Below are positions 10,357-25,561 of a stretch of 64,000 bases of DNA, piece after piece. Each line of letters begins with the position of its first letter. The stretch's first letter is position 1. The translations under genes were made by a program, and so were the position numbers. The stretch lies in assembly GCA_944474755.1 (NCBI GenBank), contig OX104118.1, forward strand, positions 87,403,860-87,467,859, given 5' to 3'. Source of the DNA: Limnoperna fortunei. Lineage: Eukaryota > Mollusca > Bivalvia > Mytilida > Modiolidae. Under the pieces are notes generated by a model that searched no databases, was not told the DNA's origin, and worked only from the letters and a program-made list of their open reading frames with translations.

Positions 10357-11606
10357 GAGCAAAAGTCACATCAACAAATTTTGATGTAACACTAATGGTT
10401 TGTTTTTTCCGCCATCTGTCATCTATCACTCCACAGTATTGTGATTTTGACACACTACCGCCACCTAGTGATGAAAGCCTTGGAGCAGATTTGGCAAGGA
10501 TCAAATATTACAGAAACTATATTGCACACTGCTTGGAAAAAGACAGAAAATTGGACAACTTTGAATATCCAATTTGTTGGGAAACTGTCAGTAAGGTGGG
10601 AAACATTTAATTGTTAAAATGTATTTCATATATAATTCAGTCAATCTTCATAGTTGTTGATAGGTAACACTGGTGACACATTTACAAATTTGTAAAACCT
10701 CTGCCTACACAGACATTTAACGTCAGGAATATAGATAGGCTATTTTCATTTAATATAGATAAGAAATAAGAAATTGGATGCCATGGTTGTTAATGGGAAG
10801 AGGGGGAGACCAAGACAAAAAGAAGAAGAATAAAACATAGGAGTAGATTTAATTGTTGGTGATTAGAGGGGAAACTGACTTATTTTTTTTTTACTGTGTT
10901 CTTATAATTTACAGTTTGATATGTGGAAATGGTATTAGTGACCTCTGATCAAAGATTCAATTAAGTTTTTAATATATTAATTTGTAAAAGGTTGGGGCAT
11001 CTTTGTCTTTTAGACACATTCTTTTATTATTATTTATTTTGTCTAATATGTTCTTAAAACAACAAAATAAAAATAATAGTTTATAGTGTAAATATAGTAT
11101 TGGTTGGTATTAAAAGTTTTGAAGGTATGAAAATAATATATAACAAAATGTCTGTTACACTTGCCAGTAAAGTTTATTTACTAGCGTGATACGGATTATT
11201 ATCGCCAGTGTCTGAACTGTACTATCCTGATATACTGACATTTTCTCAGGTTTGTGTGATCATGATCTGTTCTTTGAGTCATTTTCAGATTGCTCCGACT
11301 CCTTCTTCCTGTTTACAGACTGTTTATCATTTTGCTTTACAGACTGTCAGTAGAATTGGAGGACACGGGTATTAGATGGAGTGTTCTAATTTGTTAGTTT
11401 GTACATTACAGGCTGTCAGTAGAATTGGAGGACACAGGTATGAGATGGAGTGTTCCAATTTGCTAGTATGTACCCTGGATCAATCTTACATGGAAGTATA
11501 TAGAAACTTCTTGATGAAAGAAGCTGAACTCACAGAAATGTTGAAAGATTTTGAGCTTCAATTAAAGGACCCAGTGCCTCGAAATGTTAGAGGTAAAGAT
11601 GGTTAA
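10357..11606 (+). CDS. DZIP3/hRUL138-type HEPN-domain gene fragment (two exons)
   Basis: Exon A 10357-10595 follows a TTTTTTCAG acceptor and reads STNFDVTLMVCFFRHLSSIT, then a DLARIKYYRNYIAHCLE segment. This is the DZIP3-type HEPN domain, expanded in bivalves and often joined to signalling or NTPase domains. The segment RNYIAH fits the HEPN ribonuclease motif (R-x4-H). Exon A ends WETVSK before a GTGGGA donor, in phase 0. Exon B 11412-11606 continues with AVSRIGGHRYEMECSN, then LDQSYMEVYRNFLMKEAELT and a stop. The join restores the expected domain end. The stronger-looking GTAAGG donor 5 bp earlier would give an immediate stop in exon B. No upstream coding exon was proved, so the start is unknown. 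The product would be HEPN-only or a C-terminal piece, and the copy could be decaying. Confidence 0.7.
10596..11342. other. Intron of the HEPN gene
   Basis: AT-rich, no other feature. The last 40 bp hold a direct repeat of TTTACAGACTGT (about 11312 and 11336). Confidence 0.5.
11343..11480 (+). repeat. 69-bp tandem duplication at the exon B acceptor
   Basis: Copy 1 is 11343-11411, copy 2 is 11412-11480; both start CTGTCAGTAGAATTGGAGG one base in. Copy 1 has an in-frame TAG at 11373-11375 and ends TGTACATTACAG, which looks like a splice acceptor. Copy 2 has the corresponding TGTACCCTGGAT and is open. Confidence 0.85.
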
Positions 11607-11814
11607 GTAGGACAGACTTAAGCATGTAGATAGTTGAAGACAACTGTACACTCCTACAATACATTAAGTACAGATTAGTTCAGCAGGTCAAGGGTTAAAT
11701 TATACACACAAGTTCATTTATTGGTAGCTGCTGCAGGGTACTCAACATTTAGGAAGTACTGGTTAGTTTTGGTGTCTGAACGCTTCCAAGTAGAGGGGAT
11801 TACTGTTTTACCCT

Positions 11815-12240
11815 TGTCCGTCCGTCCGTCTGTCAGTAACATAAATTTCCTTCGCAGTTTTCTAAGCAACTTTAGCATGTAGAAACTTGATATTTTGCAT
11901 ATTGCTTTATCCTATAGTCCCATTGCGATTTAATGCTCCTTGATCATCTACTTCCTGTTTACCGAATACTTAGATTTTTACTCATAGTTGACATACATGC
12001 AAAAATTTCTGTCGCAGTGTTCTCAGCAATTATAGGATGCAGAAGCCTGATATTTTGCATATTGCTTTCTCCTATAGTCCCATATGGTGTATAGCGATTT
12101 TATGCTCCTGTGTCATCTACTTCCTGTTTTCCTAATACTAAGATTTTTACACATAGTTGCCATACATGCAAAATTTTGGGGAAAGTGGGAGTATCACTAG
12201 TGAGCATTAGCTCACAGTCCACACTTTTTCCATTTGCTAG
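11815..12240 (+). repeat. Two-unit (160-bp) tandem-core repeat element
   Basis: Starts with a TCCG run (TCCGTCCGTCCGTCTGTC). Two related units follow, with TGATATTTTGCATATTGCTT at 11888 and 12048, i.e. 160 bp apart. It ends near GAGTATCACTAGTGAGCATT and AGCTCACAG. The plan (microsatellite plus tandem core) resembles the element at 8.1-9.0 kb. A relic of the tail lies at about 56486-56523. Confidence 0.65.
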
Positions 12241-12566
12241 CACATAAATAATAGTCTTGTTCTCATTGTATCCACAAATAATTAGTGACTTACTTTTGTT
12301 TTTAACTTCTAACTTATTTGGGGAAGTGTTGTTTTTGAGGTAACTTAATTCACTGGGCTACTCCATGATATAAAGGACAAATTACTGAAAGTGGCATAAA
12401 ATCCCATTTAGACACTCGAAACAAGTTCTGTGATTTTTGATATATGAGGAAACCATGAGAAATTAGTGATGTCACCATAAAAAAGAGCAGTCTGACTAAA
12501 ATCAGATCTGAAACATTTCATTACAAAATACACAATTAAATTAAATCACACACACCAGATAAAAAT
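12241..12566. other. Region with no recognised feature
   Basis: AT-rich spacer before the large satellite; nothing seen in it. Confidence 0.5.
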
Positions 12567-15500
12567 TACTTAACACACACACTACATTAACATTACATAA
12601 CATACATTACATCAACATTACATAACACATTGCATTAACATTACATAACATACATTGCATTAAAATTACATTACAAGAACATTACATAACACACACACAT
12701 TAACATTACATAACACACACATTACATTAACATTACATTACATTAACATTACATAACACATATTACATAAACATTGCATAACACACACATTACATTAACA
12801 TTACATTGCATTAACATTACATAACACATATTATATAAACATTAACTAACACACACATTACATTAACATTACATAACACACATTACATTAACATTACATT
12901 ACACACATTGCATTAACATTACATAACACACACATTGCATTAACATTACATAACATTAACATTACATAACACACACATTACATTAACATTATATAACACA
13001 CACATTGCATTAACATTACATAACACACATTGCATTAACATTACATAACACACACATTACCTTAACATTACATAACACACATTGCATTAACATTACATAA
13101 CACATATTACATTAACATTACATAACACACACATTACATTAACATCACATAACACACACATTACATTAACATTACATAACACACATTACATTAACATTAC
13201 ATTACACACATTGCATTAACATAACATAACACACACATTGCATTAACATTAAATAACATTAACATTACATAACACATTACATTAACATTACCTAACACAC
13301 ACATTACATTAACATTACGTAACATTAACACTACATAGCACATTACATTAACATTACATAACACACACATTACAGTAACAGTACATAACATTAACACTAC
13401 ATAACACATTACATTAACATTAAATAACACACACATTACATTAACACACATTACATTAACATTACATTACACACATTGCATTAACATTACATAACACACA
13501 CATTGTATTAACATTTCATTACATTAACATCACATAACACACTACATCAACATTACACAACAAACATTTCATTACAATTGCACAGCACACATTACAGTAA
13601 CATTACATAACACACATTGTATTAACATTACACAACAAACATTTCATTAACATTGCACAGCACACATTACAGTAACATTACATAACACACATTGTATTAA
13701 CATTAAACAACACACACATTACATTAACATTGCATAACATTAAACATTACATAACACATTACATAAACATTACATGACACACACTTTGCATTAACATTAC
13801 ACAATACACATTTAATTAACATTACATATCACACACATTGCATTAACATTACACAGCACACATTACAGTAACATTGCATAACACACATTGCATTAAAATT
13901 ACACAACAAACACATTACATAAACATTACATAACATTAAACATTACATAACATTAATATTACATAAACATTACATGCCACACACTTTACATTAAAATTAC
14001 ATAACACACATATTACAGTAACATTACATATACACACACATTACATTAACATTACATATTCACACATTACAGTAACATTACATATACACACACATTACAT
14101 TAACATTACATATACACGCACATTACATTAACATTACATATACACACACATTACATTAACATTACATATACACACACATTACATTAACATTACATAATAC
14201 ACACACACACATTACATTAGCATTACATAACACACACGCACATTACATTAACATTAAATTAACATTACATAACACACATTACATAAACATTACATAACAC
14301 ACATTACATTACCATTACACAACACACATTTTATTAACATTACACAGCACACATTCCATTAACATTACACAGCACACATTACAGTAACATTACTTAACAC
14401 ACATTGCATTAACATTACATAACACACACATTACATTAGCATTACATAACACACACATTACATTAACATTACACAACACACACATTACATTAACATTACA
14501 TAACACACACATTACATTAACATTAACATTACATAACACATATTACATAAACATTACATGACACACATTATTACGTAAACATTTCATAATGCACAGTAAA
14601 TTAACATTACACAACACACATTTCATTAACATTACATATCACACACATTGCATTAACATTACACAACACACACATTTCCTAAACATTACATAACATTAAT
14701 TTTACATAACACATATTACATAAATATTACATGACACACATTATTACATAAACATTACATAACACACATTACATAACAGACATTACATAAACATTACGTA
14801 ACACACATATTACATAAACATTACATAACACGTATAATACATAAACATTACATAACACGCATTACATTTACATTACATAGCACACATATTACATAAACAT
14901 TGCATTAACATTACATAACACACATATTAAATAAACATATATTACATTAACATTACCGGACACATAATACATTAACATTACATTAGCATTACATAATGCA
15001 CAGTAAATTAACATTACACAACACACATTACATTAACATTACATATCGCACACATTACATTAACATTACACAGCACACATTACAGTAACATTACAGAGCA
15101 CACAATACATAAACATTACATAACACACACATTACATTAACATTACATATCACACACACTACATTTACATTACATAACACACATTACATTAACCATTACA
15201 TAACACACATTACATTGACATTACATAACACATAAACATTACATTAACATTACATAACACACATTACATTTACATTACATATACACACATTACATAGCAC
15301 ACACAATACATAAACATTACATAACAAACACTTTATATTAACATAACACACTTTACATTAACATTACATAACAAACACATTTAATAAACATTACATAACA
15401 CACATTACATTAACATTACATAACACACATTACATTAACCATTACATAACACACACATTACATTAACATTACATAACACACATTACATTAACATTACATA

Positions 15501-15902
15501 ACACACATTACATTAACCATTACATAACACACATTACATAAACATTACATAACACATAAACATTACATTAACATTACATAACACACATTACATTTACATT
15601 ACATATACACACATTACATTAACATTACACAGCACACATTACAGTAACATTACATAGCACATACATTACAACAACATTGCATAACAAACATTACATTAGC
15701 AGTGCATACCACACGCATCACATTAACGCTACATAGCACACATTACATTACATGACACACACATTACATTAACATTACACAGCACACATTACAGTAACAT
15801 TACATAACACACACATTACATTAACATAACATAGCACACACATTACAATAACAGTACATAACAAACATTACATTTACAGTGCATACCACACATTACATTA
15901 GC

Positions 15903-16909
15903 CAGGGATTTTCCTACCTTTTTTCAAATGGGGCCTGGGCCCCTGTTCATTGGGAAAATTACGACGTAAATTCCACAATTGGAAAAAGTCTTAAATATGA
16001 ATAAAGTAAAAACATTGCTTTTAAACATCAATGTTTTTAACGTAAAATGTTTCTTGTATAAATTAGTCATGAATGGCAAGATGGAATCTATGAGCGTGAC
16101 CTGAAAACTGACAAATTCAAATCAGTTTTCATAAGTATTTTGGAAAAAGTTATCAAAATTTACATATGTAGCCAACTGTGCTGACATCATACTCTAAGAG
16201 AAAAATTTCCATGAATCTTGGTGGAATTAAATAAAAACTGAGTTGCAAACATCAGATTTTACTTTCACTCTCGTTTGTTCTGGGGTCTTAATAAATGACT
16301 GGATAAGAACTAAATCAGATATACATAACTCTAAAAATGTGCATTGCATTGATTCGTATGCTAATCGGCATTCAATCGAACCTTCGCTACCGACGGTCGA
16401 AGGTTCGGTTGAATGCCGATAATGGATGGGTCTAGAGGTACAAGAAAACTCATTATTTTCTGGCTCTGGTCAATATTTAATTTCGTAAAAACTAAATTTC
16501 CTAGTTTTGATACAATACGTCATCGTTCCACTTCGGTAGTATTTCGCGTTGTGTAATGCCATTTTTGAACGTTAATGCTGGGTCACGATTCATTCCAAAT
16601 GTATTCCTCCGACTTATTCTTTTCTAGACAAAGCTTTTTGAACCAAAAAAAACGGCCCATATTACTGGACATCGTAAAAATAAAGTAATTTGTCTTATTT
16701 GCTGCATACAATTATCTTTCATATTATTGAACAAAGTTACGCGACTTACCAAATCTCAGGGTTTTTTTTAATATCATACCGGAATCTGCGTTTGGTATAA
16801 AACAAGCAAGCTCTAATATTAAACTGGTTGCCGTTATGACTAAAGATACCGGATAAGTAATTATAAACCAATGAATATCGGCCCCAAAATAAAGGCAGGA
16901 AAATCCCTG
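15903..16909. mobile_element. hAT-like non-autonomous element, copy 1
   Basis: A 1007-bp insert with terminal inverted repeats CAGGGATTTTCCTACCTTT and, at the other end, the complement of CAGGGATTTTCCTGCCTTT. It is flanked by TTAGC on both sides (15898-15902 and 16910-16914), a sequence native to the satellite. CAGGG ends are typical of hAT elements; a 5-bp duplication is unusual (8 bp is common). There is no transposase ORF. It contains a 23-bp-arm hairpin at 16364-16420. Confidence 0.75.
16364..16420. other. Hairpin inside hAT-like copy 1
   Basis: Arms 16364-16386 (starts ATCGGCATTCAATCGAACC) and 16398-16420 (ends GGTTGAATGCCGAT) pair with one mismatch over 23 bp; the loop is 11 nt. The same hairpin is at 20593-20649 and 26023-26079. 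Confidence 0.9.
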
Positions 16910-16914
16910 TTAGC

Positions 16915-17206
16915 ATTACATAACAGACATCACAATAACATAATATAACACACATTACATAACAAAAACATTGCGTTAACATTACATGACATACACATTA
17001 CATTAACATTACATAACACACACATTACATTGACATTACATAAACACACATTACATTGACATTACATAACAGACATCACAATAACATAATATAACACACA
17101 TTACATAACAAAAACATTGCGTTAACATTACATGACATACACATTACATTAACATTACATAACACACACATTACATTGACATTACATAAACACACATTAC
17201 ATTGAC
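16915..17206 (+). repeat. Local 146-bp duplication at the start of block B
   Basis: ATTACATAACAGACATCACA begins at 16915 and again at 17061. Blocks C and D have this segment only once (21144 and about 26576), so the duplication happened in block B after block amplification. Confidence 0.8.
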
Positions 17207-20131
17207 ATTACATAACACACACACTACATGAACATTACATAGCACACATTACATTACATGACATACACATTACATAACACACATTACATTAACATTACAT
17301 AACACACACATTACATTACATGACATACTCATTATATTGACATTACATAACACACACATTACATTACATGACATACTCATTACATTAACATTACATAACA
17401 CACACACACATTACATTAACATTACATAACACACACATTACATTGACATTACATAACACACACATTACATGGACAGTACATAACACACACACTACATGAA
17501 CATTACATAGCACATATTACATTACATGACATACACATTACATAACACACACATTACATTAACATTACATAACACACACATTACATTACATGACATACTC
17601 ATTATATTGACATTACATAACACACACATTACATTACATGACATACACATTACATTAACATTACATAACACACACATTACATTACATGACATACACATTA
17701 CATTAACATTACATAACTAACACATTACATTACGTAACATACACATTACATTACATGACATACACATTACATTAACATTACATAACTCACACATTACATT
17801 ACATGACATACTCATTACATAACACACACATTACATTAACATTACATAACACACACATTGCATTAACATTGCATAACACACATTGCATTAACATTACATA
17901 ACACACATTACCTTAGCATTACATAACACACATTGTAATAACATTACAAAACACATATTACATTAACATTACATAACACACGCACATTACATTAACATTA
18001 CATAACACACACATTACATTAAAATTACATAACACACATTACATTAACATTACATATCACACACATTACCTGAACATTACATAACACAAATTACAGTAAC
18101 ATTACATAACACATATTACATTAACATTACATAACACACACATTACAGTAACATCACATAACACACATTACATTAACATTACATGACACACATTACATTA
18201 ACATTACATTACACACATTGCATTAACATTACATAACACACACATTGCATTAACATTGCATAACATTAACATTATATAACACATTACATTAACATTACAT
18301 AACACACACATTACATTAACATTACATAACATTTGCACTACATAACACATTACATTAACATTACATAACAAACACATTACATTAACATTACATAACATTA
18401 AAACTAAATAACACATTACATTAACATTAAATAACACACACATTACATTAACATTACATAACACACATTACATTAACATTACAGTACACACATTGTATTG
18501 ACATTACATAACACACACATTGCATTAACATTACATAACATTAACATTACATAACACATTACATTAACATTACATAACACACACATTACATTAACATTAC
18601 ATAACATTAACAATACATAACACATCACATCAACATTACATAACACATTACATTAACATTACATATCGCACAGTACATTAACATTACACAGCACACATTA
18701 CATTGACATTACATAACGCACAGTACATTGACATTACATAACGCACAGTACATTGACATTACATAACGCACATTACATTAACATTACACAGCACACTTTA
18801 CATTAACATTACATAATCCACATTACATTAACATTACATACCGCACAGTACATTAGCATTACATAACACACACAGTACATTAACATTACACAGCACACAT
18901 TACAATAACACTACATAGCAAACACATACATTACATTAACATTACATAACACACATTAACATTACATAACACATATTACATTAACAGTACATATCACACA
19001 CATTACATTAACATTACACAACACACATTACAGTAACATTACATAACACACATTACATTAACATTACACAACAAGCATTTCATTAACATTGCACAGCACA
19101 CATTACAGCAACATTACATAACACACATTGTATTAACATTACACAACACACACATTACATTAACATTGCATAACATTAAACATTAGATAACACATTACAT
19201 AAACATTACATGGCACACACTTTGCATTAACATTACACAACACACATTTCATTAACATTACATATCACACACATTGCATTAACATTACACAGCACACATT
19301 ACAGTAACATTGCATAACATACATTGCATTACCATTACACAACAAACACATTACATAAACATTACATAACATTAAACATTACATAACATTCATATTACAT
19401 AAACATTACATGCCACACACTTTACATTAACAATACATAACACACATATTACAGTCACATTACATATACACACACATTAGATTAACATTACATATACACA
19501 CATTACAGTAACATTACATATACACACACATTACATTAACATTACATATACACACACACATTACATTCACATTACATATACACACACATTACATTAACAT
19601 TACATGACACTTTACAGTAACATTACACAACACACACATTACATTAACATTACGTAACACACAGTACATTAACATTACATAACACACATTACATTAACAT
19701 TACACGGCACACATTACAGTAACATTACAGAACACATACATTACATTAACATTACATAATACACACACACACACATTACATTAGCATAACATAACACACG
19801 CGCACATTACATTAACATTAAATTAACATTACATAACACACATTACATTAACATTACATAACACACATTAAATTACCATTACACAACACACATTTTATTA
19901 TCATTACACAGCACACAATTCATTAACATTACACAGCACACATTACAGTAACATTACTTAACACACATTGCATTAACATTACACAGCACACATTTCATTA
20001 ACATTACACAGCACACATTACAGTAACATTACATAACACACACATTACATTAACATTACATAGCACACACATTACAATAACAGTACATAACAAACATTAC
20101 ATTTACAGTGCATACCACACATTACATTAGC

Positions 20132-21138
20132 CAGGGATTTTCCTACCTTTTTCCAAATGGGGCCTGGGCCCCTGTTCATTGGGAAAATTACGACGTAAAT
20201 TCCACAATTGGAAAAAGTCTTAAATATGAATAAAGTAAAAACATTGCTTTTAAACATCAATGTTTTTAACGTAAAATGTTTCTTGTATAAATTAGTCATG
20301 AATGGCAAGATGGAATCTATGAGCGTGACCTGAAAACTGACAAATTCAAATCAGTTTTCATAAGTATTTTGGAAAAAGTTATCAAAATTTACATATGTAG
20401 CCAACTGTGCTGACATCATACTCTAAGAGAAAAATTTCCATGAATCTTGGTGGAATGAAATAAAAACTGAGTTGCAAACATCAGATTTTACTTTCACTCT
20501 CGTTTGTTCTGGGGTCTTAATAAATGACTGGATAAGAACTAAATCAGATATACATAACTCTAAAAATGTGCATTGCATTGATTCGTATGCTAATCGGCAT
20601 TCAATCGAACCTTCGCTACCGACGGTCGAAGGTTCGGTTGAATGCCGATAATGGATGGGTCTAGAGGTACAAGAAAACTCATTATTTTCTGGCTCTGGTC
20701 AATATTTAATTTCGTAAAAACTAAATTTCCTAGTTTTGATACAATACGTCATCGTTCCACTTCGGTAGTATTTCGCGTTGTGTAATGCCATTTTTGAACG
20801 TTAATGCTGGGTCACGATTCATTCCAAATGTATTCCTCCGACTTATTCTTTTCTAGACAAAGCTTTTTGAACCAAAAAAAACGGCCCATATTACTGGACA
20901 TCGTAAAAATAAAGTAATTTGTCTTATTTGCTGCATACAATTATCTTTCATATTATTGAACAAAGTTACGCGACCTACCAAATCTCAGGGTTTTTTTTAA
21001 TATCATACCGGAATCTGCGTTTGGTATAAAACAAGCAAGCTCTAATATTAAACTGGTTGCCGTTATGACTAAAGATACCGGATAAGTAATTATAAACCAA
21101 TGAATATCGGCCCCAAAATAAAGGCAGGAAAATCCCTG
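20132..21138. mobile_element. hAT-like non-autonomous element, copy 2
   Basis: 1007 bp, nearly identical to copy 1, with the same ends, TTAGC flanks and hairpin (20593-20649). It starts 4229 bp after copy 1. Confidence 0.75.
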
Positions 21139-24100
21139 TTAGCATTACATAACAGACATCACAATAACATAATATAACACACATTACATAACAAAAACAT
21201 TGCGTTAACATTACATGACATACACATTACATTAACATTACATAACACACACATTACATTGACATTACATAAACACACATTACATTGACATTACATAACA
21301 CACACACTACATGAACATTACATAGCACACATTACATTACATGACATACACATTACATAACACACATTACATTAACATTACATAACACACACATTACATT
21401 ACATGACATACTCATTATATTGACATTACATAACACACACATTACATTACATGACATACTCATTACATTAACATTACATAACACACACACATTACATTAA
21501 CATTACATAACACACACATTACATTGACATTACATAACACACACATTACATGGACATTACATAGCACACATTACATTACATGACATACACATTACATAAC
21601 ACACACATTACATTAACATTACATAACACACACATTACATTACATGACATACTCATTATATTGACATTACATAACACACACATTACATTACATGACATAC
21701 ACATTACATTACCATTACATAACACACACATTACATTACATGACATACACATTACATTAACATTACATAACTCACACATTACATTACGTAACATACACAT
21801 TACATTACATGACATACACATTACATTAACATTACATAACTCACACATTACATTACATGACATACTCATTACATTGACATTACATAACACACACATTACA
21901 TTAACATTACATAACACACACATTGCATTAACATTGCATAACACACATTGCATTAACATTACATAACACACATTACCTTATCATTACATAACACACAGTG
22001 TAATAACATTACAAAACACATATTACATTAACATGACATAACACACGCACATTACATTAACATTACATAACACACACATTACATTAAAATTACATAACAC
22101 ACATTACATTAACATTACATATCACACACATTACCTGAACATTACATAACACAAATTACAGTAACATTACATAACACATATTACATTAACATTACATAAC
22201 ACACACATTACATTAACATCACATAACACACACATTACATTAACATTACATAACACACATTACATTAACATTACATAACACACATTGCATTAACATTACA
22301 TAACACACATATTGCATTAACATTGCATAACATTAACATTACATAACACATTACATTAACATTACATAACACACACATTACATTAACATTACATAACATT
22401 TGCACTACATAACACATTACTTTAACATTACATAACAAACACATTACATTAACATTACATAACATTAAAGCTACATAACACATTACATTAACATTAAATA
22501 ACACACACATTACATTAACATTACATAACACACATTACATTAACATTACATTACACACATTGCATTGACATTACATAACACACACATTGCATTAACATTA
22601 CATAACACATTACATTAACGTTACATAACACACACATTACATCAACATTACATAACATTAACACTACATAACACATCACATCAACATTACATAACAAATT
22701 ACATTAACATTACATATCGAACAGTACATTAACATTACACAGCACACATTACATTAACATTACATAACGTACAGTACATTGACATTACATAACGCACATT
22801 ACATTAACATTACACAGCACACTTTACACTAACATTACATAACACACATTACATTAACATTACATACCGCACAGTACATTAGCGCTACATAACACACACA
22901 GTACATTAACATTACACAGCACACATTACAATAACACTACATAACAAACACATACATTACATTAACATTACATAACACACATTATCATTACATAACACAT
23001 ATTACATTAACAGTACATATCACACACATTACATTAACAGTACATATCACACACATTACATTAACATTACACAACACACATTACAGTAACATTACATAAC
23101 ACACATTACATTAACATTACACAACAAGCATTTCATTAACATTGCACAGCACACATTACAGCAACATTACATAACACACATTGTATTAACATTACACAAC
23201 AAACACATTACATTAACATTGCATAACATTAAACATTAGATAACACATTACATAAACATTACATTGCACACACTTTGCATTAACATTACACAACACACAT
23301 TTCATTAACATTACATATCACACACATTGCATTAACATTACACAGCACACATTACAGTAACATTGCATAACATACATTGCATTACCATTACACAACAAAC
23401 ACATTACATAAACATTACATAACATTAAACAATACATAACATTCATATTACATAAACATTACATGCCACACACTTTACATTAACATTACATAACACACAT
23501 ATTACAGTCACATTACATATACACACACATTACATTAACATTACATATACACACATTACAGTAACATTACATATACACACACATTACATTAACATTACAT
23601 ATACACACACATTACATTCACATTACATATACACACACATTACATTAACATTACATGACACTTTACAGTAACATTACACAACACACACATTACATTAACA
23701 TTACGTAACACACAGTACATTAACATTATATAACACACATTACATTAAGATTTCACGGCACACATTACAGTAACATTACAGAACACATGCATTACATTAA
23801 CATTACATAATACACACACACACATTACATTAGCATTACATAACACACGCGCACATTACATTAACATTAAATTAACATTACATAACACACATTACATTAA
23901 CATTACATAACACACATTACATTACCATTACACAACACACATTTTATTAACATTACACAGCACACATTTCATTAACATTACACAGCACACATTACAGTAA
24001 CATTACTTAACACACATTGCATTAACATTACATAACACACACATTACATTAACATTACATAACACACACATTACATTAACATTACATAACACACACATTA

Positions 24101-25561
24101 CATTAACATTACACAACACACACATTACATTAACATTACATAACACACACATTACATTAACATTAACATTACATAACACATATTACATAAACATTACATG
24201 ACACACATTATTACATAAACATTACATGACACACATTATTACGTAAACATTACATAATGCACAGTAAATTAACATTACACAACACACATTTCATTAACAT
24301 TACATATCACACACATTGCATTAACATTACACAACACACACATTTCCTAAACATTACATAACATTAATTTTACATAACACATATTACATAAATATTACAT
24401 GACACACATTATTACATAAACATTACATAACACACATTACATAACAGACATTACATAAACATTACGTAACACACATATTACATAAACATTACATAACACA
24501 TATATTACATAAACATTACATAACACGCATTACATTTACATTACATAGCACACATATTACATAAACATTGCATTAACATTACATAACACACATATTAAAT
24601 AAACATATATTACATTAACATTACCGGACACATAATACATTAACATTACATTAGCATTACATAATGCACAGTAAATTAACATTACACAACACACATTACA
24701 TTAACATTACATATCGCACACATTCCATTAACATTACACAGCACACATTACAGTAACATTACAGAGCACACACAATACATAAACATTACATAACACACAC
24801 ATTACATTAACATTACATATCACACACACTACATTTACATTACATAACACACATTACATTAACCATTACATAACACACATTACATTGACATTACATAACA
24901 CATAAACATTACATTAACATTACATAACACACATTACATATACACACATTACATAGCACACACAATACATAAACATTACATAACAAACAATTTATATTAA
25001 CATAACACACTTTACATTAACATTACATAACAAACACATTTAATAAACATTACATAACACACATTACATTAACATTACATTAACCATTACATAACACACA
25101 CATTACATTAACATTACATAACACACATTACATTAACATTACATAACACACATTACATTAACCATTACATAACACACATTACATAACACACATTACATAA
25201 ACATTACATAACACATAAACATTACATTAACATTACATAACACACATTACATTTACATTACATATACACACATTACATTAACATTACACAGCACACATTA
25301 CAGTAACATTACATAGCACATACATTACAACAACATTGCATAACAAACATTACATTAACAGTGCATACCACACACATCACATTAACGCTACATAGCACAC
25401 ATTACATTACATGACACACACATTACATTAACATTACACAGCACACATTACAGTAACATTACATAACACACACATTACATTAACATTACATAGCACACAC
25501 ATTACAATAACAGTACATAACAAACATTACATTTGCAGTGCATACCACACATTACATTAGC

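Noticed and set aside
16746..16982. 78-aa minus ORF repeated at 20975-21211 and 26418-26645
   Set aside because: It spans the hAT-like element's right end and satellite; its conservation follows from block duplication, and it crosses the terminal repeat.
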